Origin: Inia geoffrensis | Lineage: Eukaryota; Chordata; Mammalia; Artiodactyla; Iniidae | DNA length: 64,000 bases | Direction: 5' to 3' | Assembly: GCA_036417435.1 (NCBI GenBank) | Contig: JAZAQT010000229.1 | Coordinates: 186,001-250,000 of the forward strand | Part shown: positions 50,323-62,472 of the stretch, piece after piece | Numbering within the stretch: position 1 is the stretch's first letter | How the letters are laid out: the number at the start of each line of letters is the position of its first letter | The notes under the pieces: model-generated | Seen by the model: only the letters and a program-made list of their open reading frames with translations | What the model was told of the DNA's origin: nothing | Databases searched by the model: none | Translations under genes and position numbers: made by a program

Positions 50323-52058
50323 AATACCGGGAATGTAAACACGGCTACGTGTGAACTGCATTACAAAACACGACAGAGTCTCACATTTACAAAAGAAACT
50401 TATGCTTGCTTAAGGGGAAAGGAGAGTGGGGAGGCTGCATAAAACCAGAGGTTCATATTAGGACAGATACCATTCCATAAGCCAAATATATATTAGACAA
50501 GACCTACTCCTTGCTCAACGAAATGGACTCAACACCCCGTATTCAAAACCTAGGAATATGCCTGACTATGAAGAAAATTAAAACCCATACATTTATAGGT
50601 CTCCATAAGAAAATCATTTGTGTACAGCACCATACACACAGCAGTGTCAATAAGCTAAATCCCCTTATAAAAATAAATTTGAAAAACAAAACACAAGGAC
50701 TGTGAAATAGAGAGAAATTCTTAAATAAGTCCTTCAGGGCTTGTGAGGAATCTTGGATTTACCACCTCTACATCCACAGCTGGGGGAGAGATAAGGCTGG
50801 ACACTTGGGGCTGATACTATTGGTGAGGGAATGCAGACCCTTTGAGGTAATGGTGCATGGTTCCCATTCCACGGGTCCCAAATCTCCACGTTTAAGGGAT
50901 TTATCCTTCAGCTAAAATATGCATGGAAAACCCAGAATATGGTCCACGAAGTGATCAGGCATAATTTCTAAAACTCATCGCCATTTTCGCCCCCTGATAC
51001 TCGAGTTCGCCGTTCCAGATGCGATATTAACATTCTCCGCACTTGGAGAGTCAGTGCCTTTGACCTCTTGTTTGGCACAGTTTGCAATTTCTGTGGAAGA
51101 TGAACAGGAATAAGGAGAACCAATGAGCGGCTAACTCGATGTGTTTGGACGGGCACATTGAACTCTGATTTCCCTACAGGAAGAAGAATTCACCAAAGGC
51201 TCAGCGGGCCATGCCGGAACGAGATTAGGGCCTGCAGCAATTCTTCGGGTTTGCGGTCAGCTCACAAGAAAGTGAGTTGAGAAAAGGAGATCTTTGGCAC
51301 TGTAACTCACAATCCTGCAGAGTTCCAAATGACCCCTATCATCCAAAAATTTATTGAAGGAAGGCTGTGAAGAGGACTTGAACGCGACGCAGAATTGCAG
51401 AAAACAGATATCAGGGGGTAGATAAGAATTGCTCTGAAAGCGTAGGAAAAGAGGCAGCAGTTCGACAGTGATGCACTTGGCCAAAAAGGGCGTATGCGTT
51501 TTTTCCTGAATATATTCAGGAAAAAACGCATACGCCCTTTTTGGCCAACCAAGCAAGCCTGCAATGGAAATCCGCACTACAAGGAAGTCTCACTTCCCAC
51601 CGATCCAACGGGCCGTCCGAAAAAAGTGTAAAATCCAGAGAGGCAGGACAGGCCGTGGAGAACCGGCAGCCTTGTTATGCTGATGGGCGGGATGTAAATT
51701 GCCAACAGCCACTCTGGAGAAGTGGATGGTGTTTCCTGGAACAAAGAAAAAACCAAGCTAGAGAGCCTAGGGCACTTCCACTTATGGTGCTATAGATTCG
51801 GAAAATTTAAATGAAAAAGACACAGCCACACCAAAGTTTGGGGCTGCTCTGTGTACGGGATCCTTGACTATGGTACAACTTTAATAGCCCAGAAAGAGAA
51901 AAATGGATATAGAAGTTGTGGTACATCCCTACAATGGAATATCACTCAACAATGAAATCAATGGCAACAGACCAGTAGCAGCATAATGACAGGATTTAGT
52001 TATGATGATTCTAAGTGAACTAAGTCACACAGAAAAAGAAACATCATAGGATATCACT
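50323..52058. repeat. Satellite monomer 30 (1,736 bp)
   Basis: E-type head with GATACTATT, the second PstI site, GAAAGTGAG and an intact palindrome. It is nearly the same as monomer 32. Confidence 0.97.
51477..51548. repeat. Palindrome, monomer 30
   Basis: All 36 pairs intact. Confidence 0.97.
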
Positions 52059-53794
52059 AATACCGGGAATGTAAACACGGCTACGTGTGAACTGCATTAC
52101 AAAACACGACAGAGTCTCACATTTACAAAAGAAACTTATGCTTGCTTAAGGGGAAAGGAGAGTGGGGAGGCTGCATAAAACCAGAGGTTCATATTAGGAC
52201 AGATACCATTCCATAAGCCAAATATATATTAGACAAGACCTACTCCTTGCTCAACGAAATGGACTCAACACCCCGTATTCAAAACCTAGGAATATGCCTG
52301 ACTATGAAGAAAATTAAAACCCATACATTTATAGGTCTCCATAAGAAAATCATTTGTGTACAGCACCATACACACAGCAGTGTCAATAAGCTAAATCCCC
52401 TTATAAAAATAAATTTGAAAAACAAAACACAAGGACTGTGAAATAGAGAGAAATTCTTAAATAAGTCCTTCAGGGCTTGTGAGGAATCTTGGATTTACCA
52501 CCTCTACATCCACAGCTGGGGGAGAGATAAGGCTGGACACTTGGGGCTGATAGTATTGGTGAGGGAATGCAGACCCTTTGAGGTAATGGTGCATGGTTCC
52601 CATTCCACGGGTCCCAAATCTCCACGTTTAAGGGATTTATCCTTCAGCTAAAATATGCATGGAAAACCCAGAATATGGTCCACGAAGTGATCAGGCATAA
52701 TTTCTAAAACTCATCGCCATTTTCGCCCCCTGATACTCGAGTTCGCCGTTCCAGATGCGATATTAACATTCTCCGCACTTGGAGAGTCAGTGCCTTTGAC
52801 CTCTTGTTTGGCACAGTTTGCAATTTCTGTGGAAGATGAACAGGAATAAGGAGAACCAATGAGCGGCTAACTCGATGTGTTTGCACGGGCACATTGAACT
52901 CTGATTTCCCTACAGGAAGAAGAATTCACCAAAGGCTCAGCGGGCCATGCCGGAACGAGATTAGGGCCTGCAGCAATTCTTCGGGTTTGCGGTCAGCTCA
53001 CAAGAAAGTGAGTTGAGAAAAGGAGATCTTTGGCACTGTAACTCACAATCCTGCAGAGTTCCAAATGACCCCTATCATCCAAAAATTTATTGAAGGAAGG
53101 CTGTGAAGAGGACTTGAACGCGACGCAGAATTGCAGAAAACAGATATCAGGGGGTAGATAAGAATTGCTCTGAAAGCGTAGGAAAAGAGGCAGCAGTTCG
53201 ACAGTGATGCACTTGGCCAAAAAGGGCGTATGCTTTTTTTCCTGAATATATTCACGAAAAAACGCATACGCCCTTTTTGGCCAACCAAGCAAGCCTGCAA
53301 TGGAAATCCGCACTACAAGGAAGTCTCACTTCCCACCGATCCAACGGGCCGTCCGAAAAAAGTGTAAAATCCAGAGAGGCAGGACAGGCCGTGGAGAACC
53401 AGCAGCCTTGTTATGCTGATGGGCGGGATGTAAATTGCCAATAGCCACTCTGGAGAAGTGGATGGTGTTTCCTGGAACAAAGAAAAAAACAAGCTAGAGA
53501 GCCTAGGGCACTTCCACTTATGGTGCTATAGATTCGGAAAATTTAAATGAAAAAGACACAGCCACACCAAAGTTTGGGGCTGCTCTGTGTACGGGATCCT
53601 TGACTATGGTACAACTTTAATAGCCCAGAAAGAGAAAAATGGATATAGAAGTTGTGGTACATCCCTACAATGGAATATCACTCAACAATGAAATCAATGG
53701 CAACAGACCAGTAGCAGCATAATGACAGGATTTAGTTATGATGATTCTAAGTGAACTAAGTCACACAGAAAAAGAAACATCATAGGATATCACT
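52059..53794. repeat. Satellite monomer 31 (1,736 bp)
   Basis: Sister of monomer 29 (GATAGTATT, same two palindrome mismatches, GCCAATAGCC). It has the second PstI site, GAAAGTGAG and a private TTTGCACGGG near 52881. Confidence 0.97.
53213..53284. repeat. Palindrome, monomer 31
   Basis: Same two mismatches as monomer 29, at 53234 and 53255. Confidence 0.96.
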
Positions 53795-55530
53795 AATACC
53801 GGGAATGTAAACACGGCTACGTGTGAACTGCATTACAAAACACGACAGAGTCTCACATTTACAAAAGAAACTTATGCTTGCTTAAGGGGAAAGGAGAGTG
53901 GGGAGGCTGCATAAAACCAGAGGTTCATATTAGGACAGATACCATTCCATAAGCCAAATATATATTAGACAAGACCTACTCCTTGCTCAACGAAATGGAC
54001 TCAACACCCCGTATTCAAAACCTAGGAATATGCCTGACTATGAAGAAAATTAAAACCCATACATTTATAGGTCTCCATAAGAAAATCATTTGTGTACAGC
54101 ACCATACACACAGCAGTGTCAATAAGCTAAATCCCCTTATAAAAATAAATTTGAAAAACAAAACACAAGGACTGTGAAATAGAGAGAAATTCTTAAATAA
54201 GTCCTTCAGGGCTTGTGAGGAATCTTGGATTTACCACCTCTACATCCACAGCTGGGGGAGAGATAAGGCTGGACACTTGGGGCTGATACTATTGGTGAGG
54301 GAATGCAGACCCTTTGAGGTAATGGTGCATGGTTCCCATTCCACGGGTCCCAAATCTCCACGTTTAAGGGATTTATCCTTCAGCTAAAATATGCATGGAA
54401 AACCCAGAATATGGTCCACGAAGTGATCAGGCATAATTTCTAAAACTCATCGCCATTTTCGCCCCCTGATACTCGAGTTCGCCGTTCCAGATGCGATATT
54501 AACATTCTCCGCACTTGGAGAGTCAGTGCCTTTGACCTCTTGTTTGGCACAGTTTGCAATTTCTGTGGAAGATGAACAGGAATAAGGAGAACCAATGAGC
54601 GGCTAACTCGATGTGTTTGGACGGGCACATTGAACTCTGATTTCCCTACAGGAAGAAGAATTCACCAAAGGCTCAGCGGGCCATGCCGGAACGAGATTAG
54701 GGCCTGCAGCAATTCTTCGGGTTTGCGGTCAGCTCACAAGAAAGTGAGTTGAGAAAAGGAGATCTTTGGCACTGTAACTCACAATCCTGCAGAGTTCCAA
54801 ATGACCCCTATCATCCAAAAATTTATTGAAGGAAGGCTGTGAAGAGGACTTGAACGCGACGCAGAATTGCAGAAAACAGATATCAGGGGGTAGATAAGAA
54901 TTGCTCTGAAAGCGTAGGAAAAGAGGCAGCAGTTCGACAGTGATGCACTTGGCCAAAAAGGGCGTATGCGTTTTTTCCTGAATATATTCAGGAAAAAACG
55001 CATACGCCCTTTTTGGCCAACCAAGCAAGCCTGCAATGGAAATCCGCACTACAAGGAAGTCTCACTTCCCACCGATCCAACGGGCCGTCCGAAAAAAGTG
55101 TAAAATCCAGAGAGGCAGGACAGGCCTTGGAGAACCAGCAGCCTTGTTATGCTGATGGGCGGGATGTAAATTGCCAACAGCCACTCTGGAGAAGTGGATG
55201 GTGTTTCCTGGAACAAAGAAAAAACCAAGCTAGAGAGCCTAGGGCACTTCCACTTATGGTGCTATAGATTCGGAAAATTTAAATGAAAAAGACACAGCCA
55301 CACCAAAGTTTGGGGCTGCTCTGTGTACGGGATCCTTGACTATGGTACAACTTTAATAGCCCAGAAAGAGAAAAATGGATATAGAAGTTGTGGTACATCC
55401 CTACAATGGAATATCACTCAACAATGAAATCAATGGCAACAGACCAGTAGCAGCATAATGACAGGATTTAGTTATGATGATTCTAAGTGAACTAAGTCAC
55501 ACAGAAAAAGAAACATCATAGGATATCACT
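53795..55530. repeat. Satellite monomer 32 (1,736 bp)
   Basis: Sister of monomer 30. The clear differences are GGCCTTGGAGAACCAGC near 55122-55139, where monomer 30 has GGCCGTGGAGAACCGGC. Confidence 0.97.
54949..55020. repeat. Palindrome, monomer 32
   Basis: All 36 pairs intact. Confidence 0.97.
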
Positions 55531-57266
55531 AATACCGGGAATGTAAACACGGCTACGTGTGAACTGCATTACAAAACACGACAGAGTCTCACATTTACAA
55601 AAGAAACTTATGCTTGCTTAAGGGGAAAGGAGAGTGGGGAGGCTGCATAAAACCAGAGGTTCATATTAGGACAGATACCATTCCATAAGCCAAATATATA
55701 TTAGACAAGACCTACTCCTTGCTCAACGAAATGGACTCAACACCCCGTATTCAAAACCTAGGAATATGCCTGACTATGAAGAAAATTAAAACCCATACAT
55801 TTATAGGTCTCCATAAGAAAATCATTTGTGTACAGCACCATACACACAGCAGTGTCAATAAGCTAAATCCCCTTATAAAAATAAATTTGAAAAACAAAAC
55901 ACAAGGACTGTGAAATAGAGAGAAATTCTTAAATAAGTCCTTCAGGGCTTGTGAGGAATCTTGGATTTACCACCTCTACATCCACAGCTGGGGGAGAGAT
56001 AAGGCTGGACACTTGGGGCTGATAGTATTGGTGAGGGAATGCAGACCCTTTGAGGTAATGGTGCATGGTTCCCATTCCACGGGTCCCAAATCTCCACGTT
56101 TAAGGGATTTATCCTTCAGCTAAAATATGCATGGAAAACCCAGAATATGGTCCACGAAGTGATCAGGCATAATTTCTAAAACTCATCGCCATTTTCGCCC
56201 CCTGATACTCGAGTTCGCCGTTCCAGATGCGATATTAACATTCTCCGCACTTGGAGAGTCAGTGCCTTTGACCTCTTGTTTGGCACAGTTTGCAATTTCT
56301 GTGGAAGATGAACAGGAATAAGGAGAACCAATGAGCGGCTAACTCGATGTGTTTGGACGGGCACATTGAACTCTGATTTCCCTAGAGGAAGAAGAATTCA
56401 CCAAAGGCTCAGCGGGCCATGCCGGAACGAGATTAGGGCCTGCAGCAATTCTTCGGGTTTGCGGTCAGCTCACAAGAAAGTGAGTTGAGAAAAGGAGATC
56501 TTTGGCACTGTAACTCACAATCCTGCAGAGTTCCAAATGACCCCTATCATCCAAAAATTTATTGAAGGAAGGCTGTGAAGAGGACTTGAACGCGATGCAG
56601 AATTGCAGAAAAGAGATATCAGGGGGTAGATAAGAATTGCTCGGAAAGCGTAGGAAAAGAGGCAGCAGTTCGACAGTGATGCACTTGGCCAAAAAGGGCG
56701 TATGCGTTTTTTCCTGAATATATTCAGGAAAAAACGCATACGCCCTTTTTGGCCAACCAAGCAAGCCTGCAATGGAAATCCGCACTACAAGGAAGTCTCA
56801 CTTCCCACCGATCCAACGGGCCGTCCGAAAAAAGTGTAAAATCCAGAGAGGCAGGACAGGCCGTGGAGAACCGGCAGCCTTGTTATGCTGATGGGCGGGA
56901 TGTAAATTGCCAACAGCCACTCTGGAGAAGTGGATGGTGTTTCCTGGAACAAAGAAAAAACCAAGCTAGAGAGCCTAGGGCACTTCCACTTATGGTGCTA
57001 TAGATTCGGAAAATTTAAATGAAAAAGACACAGCCACACCAAAGTTTGGGGCTGCTCTGTGTACGGGATCCTTGACTATGGTACAACTTTAATAGCCCAG
57101 AAAGAGAAAAATGGATATAGAAGTTGTGGTACATCCCTACAATGGAATATCACTCAACAATGAAATCAATGGCAACAGACCAGTAGCAGCATAATGACAG
57201 GATTTAGTTATGATGATTCTAAGTGAACTAAGTCACACAGAAAAAGAAACATCATAGGATATCACT
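55531..57266. repeat. Satellite monomer 33 (1,736 bp)
   Basis: Head resembles monomers 29 and 31 (GATAGTATT) but the palindrome is intact. Private changes include CCTAGAGG, GCGATGCAG and AAAAGAGATATC. GCTCGGAAAG near 56640 is shared with monomer 34. Confidence 0.97.
56685..56756. repeat. Palindrome, monomer 33
   Basis: All 36 pairs intact. Confidence 0.97.
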
Positions 57267-59001
57267 AATACCGGGAATGTAAACACGGCTACGTGTGAAC
57301 TGCATTACAAAACACGACAGAGTCTCACATTTACAAAAGAAACTTATGCTTGCTTAAGGGGAAAGGAGAGTGGGGAGGCTGCATAAAACCAGAGGTTCAT
57401 ATTAGGACAGATACCATTCCATAAGCCAAATATATATTAGACAAGACCTACTCCTTGCTCAACGAAATGGACTCAACACCCCGTATTCAAAACCTAGGAA
57501 TATGCCTGACTATGAAGAAAATTAAAACCCATACATTTATAGGTCTCCATAAGAAAATCATTTGTGTACAGCACCATACACACAGCAGTGTCAATAAGCT
57601 AAATCCCCTTATAAAAATAAATTTGAAAAACAAAACACAAGGACTGTGAAATAGAGAGAAATTCTTAAATAAGTCCTTCAGGGCTTGTGAGGAATCTTGG
57701 ATTTACCACCTCTACATCCACAGCTGGGGGAGAGATAAGGCTGGACACTTGGGGCTGATACTATTGGTGAGGGAATGCAGACCCTTTGAGGTAATGGTGC
57801 ATGGTTCCCATTCCACGGGTCCCAAATCTCCACGTTTAAGGGATTTATCCTTCAGCTAAAATATGCATGGAAAACCCAGAATATGGTCCACGAAGTGATC
57901 AGGCATAATTTCTAAAACTCATCGCCATTTTCGCCCCCTGATACTCGAGTTCGCCGTTCCAGATGCGATAGTAACATTCTCCCCAGTTGGAGAGTCAGTG
58001 CCTTTGACCTCTTGTTTGGCACAGTTTGCAATTTCTGTGGAAGATGAACAGGAATAAGGAGAACCAATGAGCTGCTAACTCGATGTGTTTGGACGGGCAC
58101 ATTGAACTCTGATTTCCCTACAGGAAGAAGAATTCACCAAAGGCTCAGCGGGCCATGCCGGAACGAGATTAGGGCCTGCAGCAATTCTTCGGGTTTGCGG
58201 TCAGCTCACAAGAAAGTGAGTTGAGAAAAGGAGATCTTTGGCACTGTAACTCACAATCCTGCAGAGTTCCAAATGACCCCTATCATCCAAAAATTTATTG
58301 AAGGAAGGCTGTGAAGAGGACTTGAACGCGACGCAGAATTGCAGAAAACAGATATCAGGGGGTAGATAAGAATTGCTCGGAAAGCGTAGGAAAAGAGGCA
58401 GCAGTTCGACAGTGATGCACTTGGCCAAAAAGGGCGTATGCGTTTTTTCCTGAATATATTCAGGAAAAAACGCATACGCCCTTTTTGGCCAACCAAGCAA
58501 GCCTGCAATGGAAATCCGCACTACAAGAAGTCTCACTTCCCACCGATCCAAAGGGCCGTCCGAAAAAAGTGTAAAATCCAGAGAGGTAGGACAGGCCATG
58601 GAGAACCGGCAGCCTTGTTATGCTGATGGGCGGGATGTAAATTGCCAACAGCCACTCTGGAGAAGTGGATAGTGTTTCCTGGAACAAAGAAAAAACCAAG
58701 TTAGAGAGCCTAGGGCACTTCCACTTATGGTGCTATAGATTCGGAAAATTTAAATGAAAACGACGCAGCCACACCAAAGTTTGGGGCTGCTCTGTGTACG
58801 GGATCCTTGACTATGGTACAACTTTAATAGCCCAGAAAGAGAAAAATGGATATAGAAGTTGTGGTACATCCCTACAATGGAATATCACTCAACAATGAAA
58901 TCAATGGCAACACACCAGTAGCAGCATAATGAGAGGATTTAGTTATGATGATTCTAAGTGAAATAAGTCACACAGAAAAAGAAACATCATAAGATATCAC
59001 T
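57267..59001. repeat. Satellite monomer 34 (1,735 bp)
   Basis: E-type head with GATAGTAAC, CCCAGTTGG, GAGCTGCTAAC, GAGGTAGG, GGATAGTGTT, AAGTTAGAG and ACGACGCAGCC as private changes. It reverts to CAAGAAG, GTGAAATAAG and CATAAGAT, closing the series begun at monomer 27. Confidence 0.97.
58421..58492. repeat. Palindrome, monomer 34
   Basis: All 36 pairs intact. Confidence 0.97.
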
Positions 59002-60737
59002 AATACCGGGAATGTAAACACGGCTACGTGTGAACTGCATTACAAAACACAACAGAGTCTCACATTTACAAAAGAAACTTATGCTTGCTTAAGGGGAAAG
59101 GAGAGTGGGGAGGCTGCATAAAACCAGAGGTTCACATTAGGACAGATAACATTCCATAAGCCAAATATATATTAGACAAGACCTACTCCTTCCTCAACGA
59201 AATGGACTCAACACCCAGTATTCAAAACCTTGGAATATGCCTGACTATGAAGAAAATTAAAACCCATACATTTATAGGTCTCCATAAGAAAATCATTTGT
59301 GTACAGCACCATACACACAGCAGTGTCAATAAGCTAAATCCCCTTATAAAAATAAATTTGAAAAACAAAACACAAGGACTGTGAAATAGAGAGAAATTCT
59401 TAAATAAGTCCTTCAGGGCTTGTGAGGAATCTTGGATTTACCACCTCTACATCCACAGCTGGGGGAGAGATAAGGCTGGACACTTGGGGCTGATAGTATT
59501 GGTGAGGGAATGCAGACCCTTTGAGGTAATGGTGCATGGTTCCCATTCCACGGGTCCCAAATCTCCACGTTTAAGGGATTTATCCTTCAGCTAAAATATG
59601 CATGGAAAACCCAGAATATGGTCCACGAAGTGATCAGGCATAATTTCTAAAACTCATCGCCATTTTCGCCCCCTGATACTCGAGTTCGCAGTTCCAGATG
59701 CGATATTAACATTCTCCGCACTTGGAGAGTCAGTGCCTTTGACCTCTTGTTTGGCACAGTTTGCAATTTCTGTGGAAGATGAACAGGAATAAGGAGAACC
59801 AATGAGCGGCTAACTCGATGTGTTTGGACGGGCACATTGAACTCTGATTTCCCTACAGGAAGAAGAATTCACCAAAGGCTCAGCGGGCCATGCCTGAACG
59901 AGATTAGGGCCTGAAGCAATTCTTCGGGTTTGCGGTCAGCTCACAAGAAAGCGAGTTGAGAAAAGGAGATCTTTGGCACTGTAACTCACAATCCTGCAGA
60001 GTTCCAAATGACCCCTATCATCCAAAAATTTATTGAAGGAAGGCTGTGAAGAGGACTTGAACGCGACGCAGAATTGCAGAAAACAGATATCAGGGGGTAG
60101 ATAAGAATTGCTCTGAAAGCGTAGGAAAAGAGGCAGCAGTTCGACAGTGATGCACTTGGCCAAAAAGGGCGTATGCGTTTTTTCCTGAATATATTCAGGA
60201 AAAAACGCATACGCCCTTTTTGGCCAACCAAGCAACCCTGCAATGGAAATCCGCACTACAAGGAAGTCTCACTTCCCACCGATCCAAAGGGCCGTCCGAA
60301 AAAATTGTAAAATCCAGAGAGGCAGGACAGGCAATGGAGAACCGGCAGCCTTGTTATGCTGATGGACCGGATGTAAATTGCCAACAGCCACTCTGGAGAA
60401 GTGGATGGTGCTTCCTGGAACAAAAAAAAACGAAGCTAGAGAGCCTAGGGCACTTCCAATAATGGTGCTATAGATTCGGAAAATTTAAATGAAAAAGATA
60501 CAGCCACACCAAAGTTTGGGGCTGCTCTGTGTACGGGATCCTTGACTATGGTACAACTTTAATAGCCCAGAAAGAGAAAAAATGGATATAGAAGTTGTGG
60601 TGCATCCCTACAATGGGATATCACTCAACAATGAAATCAATGGCAACAGACCAGTAGCAGCATAATGACAGGATTTAGTTATAATGATTCTAAGTGAAAT
60701 AAGTCACACAGAAAAAGAAACATCATAAGATATCACT
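59002..60737. repeat. Satellite monomer 35 (1,736 bp), mosaic
   Basis: The first part is ordinary, with the mixed type d head (CTTCCTCAAC, CCCAGTATT). After about 60300 it switches to type a markers otherwise seen only in monomers 15 and 20: AAAATTGTAAAATCC, GGCAATGG, GATGGACCGG, GTGCTTCCTGG, AAAAAAACGAAGC, TTCCAATAATGG and AAGATACAGCC. Confidence 0.97.
60156..60227. repeat. Palindrome, monomer 35
   Basis: All 36 pairs intact, upstream of the mosaic switch in this unit. Confidence 0.97.
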
Positions 60738-62472
60738 AATACCGGGAATGTAAACACGGCTACGTGTGAACTGCATTACAAAACACAACAGAGTCTCACA
60801 TTTACAAAAGAAACTTATGCTTGCTTAAGGGGAAAGGAGAGTGGGGAGGCTGCATAAAACCAGAGGTTCACATTAGGACAGATACCATTCCATAAGCCAA
60901 ATATATATTAGACAAGACCTACTCCTTGCTCAACCAAATGGACTCAACACCCAGTATTCAAAACCTTGGAATATGCCTGACTATGAAGAAAATTAAAACC
61001 CATACATTTATAGGTCTCCATAAGAAAATCATTTGTGTACAGCACCATACACACAGCAGTGTCAACAAGCTAAATCCCCTTATAAAAATAAATTTGAAAA
61101 ACAAAACACAAGGACTGTGAAATAGAGAGAAATTCTTAAATAAGTCCTTCAGGGCTTGTGAGGAATCTTGGATTTACCACCTCTACACCAAAGCTGGGGG
61201 AGAGATAAGGCTGGACACTTGGGGTTGATACTATTGGTGAGGGAATGCACACCCTTTGAGGTAATGGTGCATGGTTCCCATTCCACGGGTCCCAAATCTC
61301 CACGTTTAAGGGATTTATCCTTCAGCTAAAATATGCATGGAAAACCCAGAATATGGTCCACGAAGTGATCAGGCATAATTTCTAAAACTCATCGCCATTT
61401 TCGCCCCCTGATACTCGAGTTCGCCGTTCCAGATGCGATATTAATATTCTCCCCACTTGGAGAGTCAGTGCCTTTGACCTCTTGTTTGGCACAGTTTGCA
61501 ATTTCTGTGGAATATCAACAGGAATAAGGAGAACCAATGAGCGGCTAACTCGATGTGTTTGGACGGGCACATTGAACTCTGATTTCCCTACAGGAAGAAG
61601 AATTCACCAAAGGCTCAGCGGGCCATGCCGGAACGAGATTAGGGCCTGAAACAATTCTTCGGGTTTTCGGTCAGCTCACAAGAAAGCGAGTTGAGAAAAG
61701 GAGATCTTTGGCACTGTAACTCACAATCCTGCAGAGTTCCAAATGACCCCTATCATCCAAAAATTTATTGAAGGAAGGCTGTGAAGAGGACTTGAACGCG
61801 ACGCAGAATTGCAGAAAACAGATATCAGGGGGTAGATAAGAATTGCTCTGAAAGCGTAGGAAAAGAGGCAGCAGTTCGACAGTGATGCACTTGGCCAAAA
61901 AGGGCGTATGCGTTTTTTCCTGAATATATTCTGGAAAAAACGCATACGCCCTTTTTGGCCAACCAAGCAAGCCTGCAATGGAAATCCGCACTACAAGGAA
62001 GTCTCACTTCCCACCGATCCAAAGGGCCGTCCGAAAAAAGTGTAAAATCCAGAGAGGCAGGACAGGCCGTGGAGAACCGGCAGCCTTGTTATGCTGATGG
62101 GCGGGATGTAAATTGCCAACAGCCACTCTGGAGAAGTGGATGGTGTTTCCTGGAACAAAGAAAAAACCAAGCTAGAGAGCCTAGGGCATTTCCACTTATG
62201 GTGCTATAGATTCGGAAAATTTAAATGAAAAAGACACAGCCACACCAAAGTTTGGGGCTGCTCTGTGTACGGGATCCTTGACTATGGTACAACTTTAATA
62301 GCCCAGAAAGAGAAAAATGGATATAGAAGTTGTGGTACATCCCTACAATGGAATATCACTCAACAATGAAATCCATGGCAACACACCAGTAGCAGCATAA
62401 TGACAGGATTTAGTTATGATGATTCTAAGTGAAATAAGTCACACAGAAAAAGAAACATCATAAGCTATCACT
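60738..62472. repeat. Satellite monomer 36 (1,735 bp)
   Basis: Q-type proximal head but GATACTATT and AATATGG. A local change (CTACACCAAAGC near 61184) removes one base, offset by the extra G. GTCAACAAGC is shared with monomer 37. Confidence 0.97.
61891..61962. repeat. Palindrome, monomer 36
   Basis: One mismatch: A to T at 61932 in the inner right arm. Confidence 0.96.

Larger units (their letters stand above)
48587..55530. repeat. 3,472-bp dimeric higher-order repeat, two copies
   Basis: Monomers 29 and 31 share GATAGTATT, both palindrome mismatches and GCCAATAGCC. Monomers 30 and 32 share GATACTATT and an intact palindrome. I see only a handful of differences between 48587-52058 and 52059-55530. 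Confidence 0.88.
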
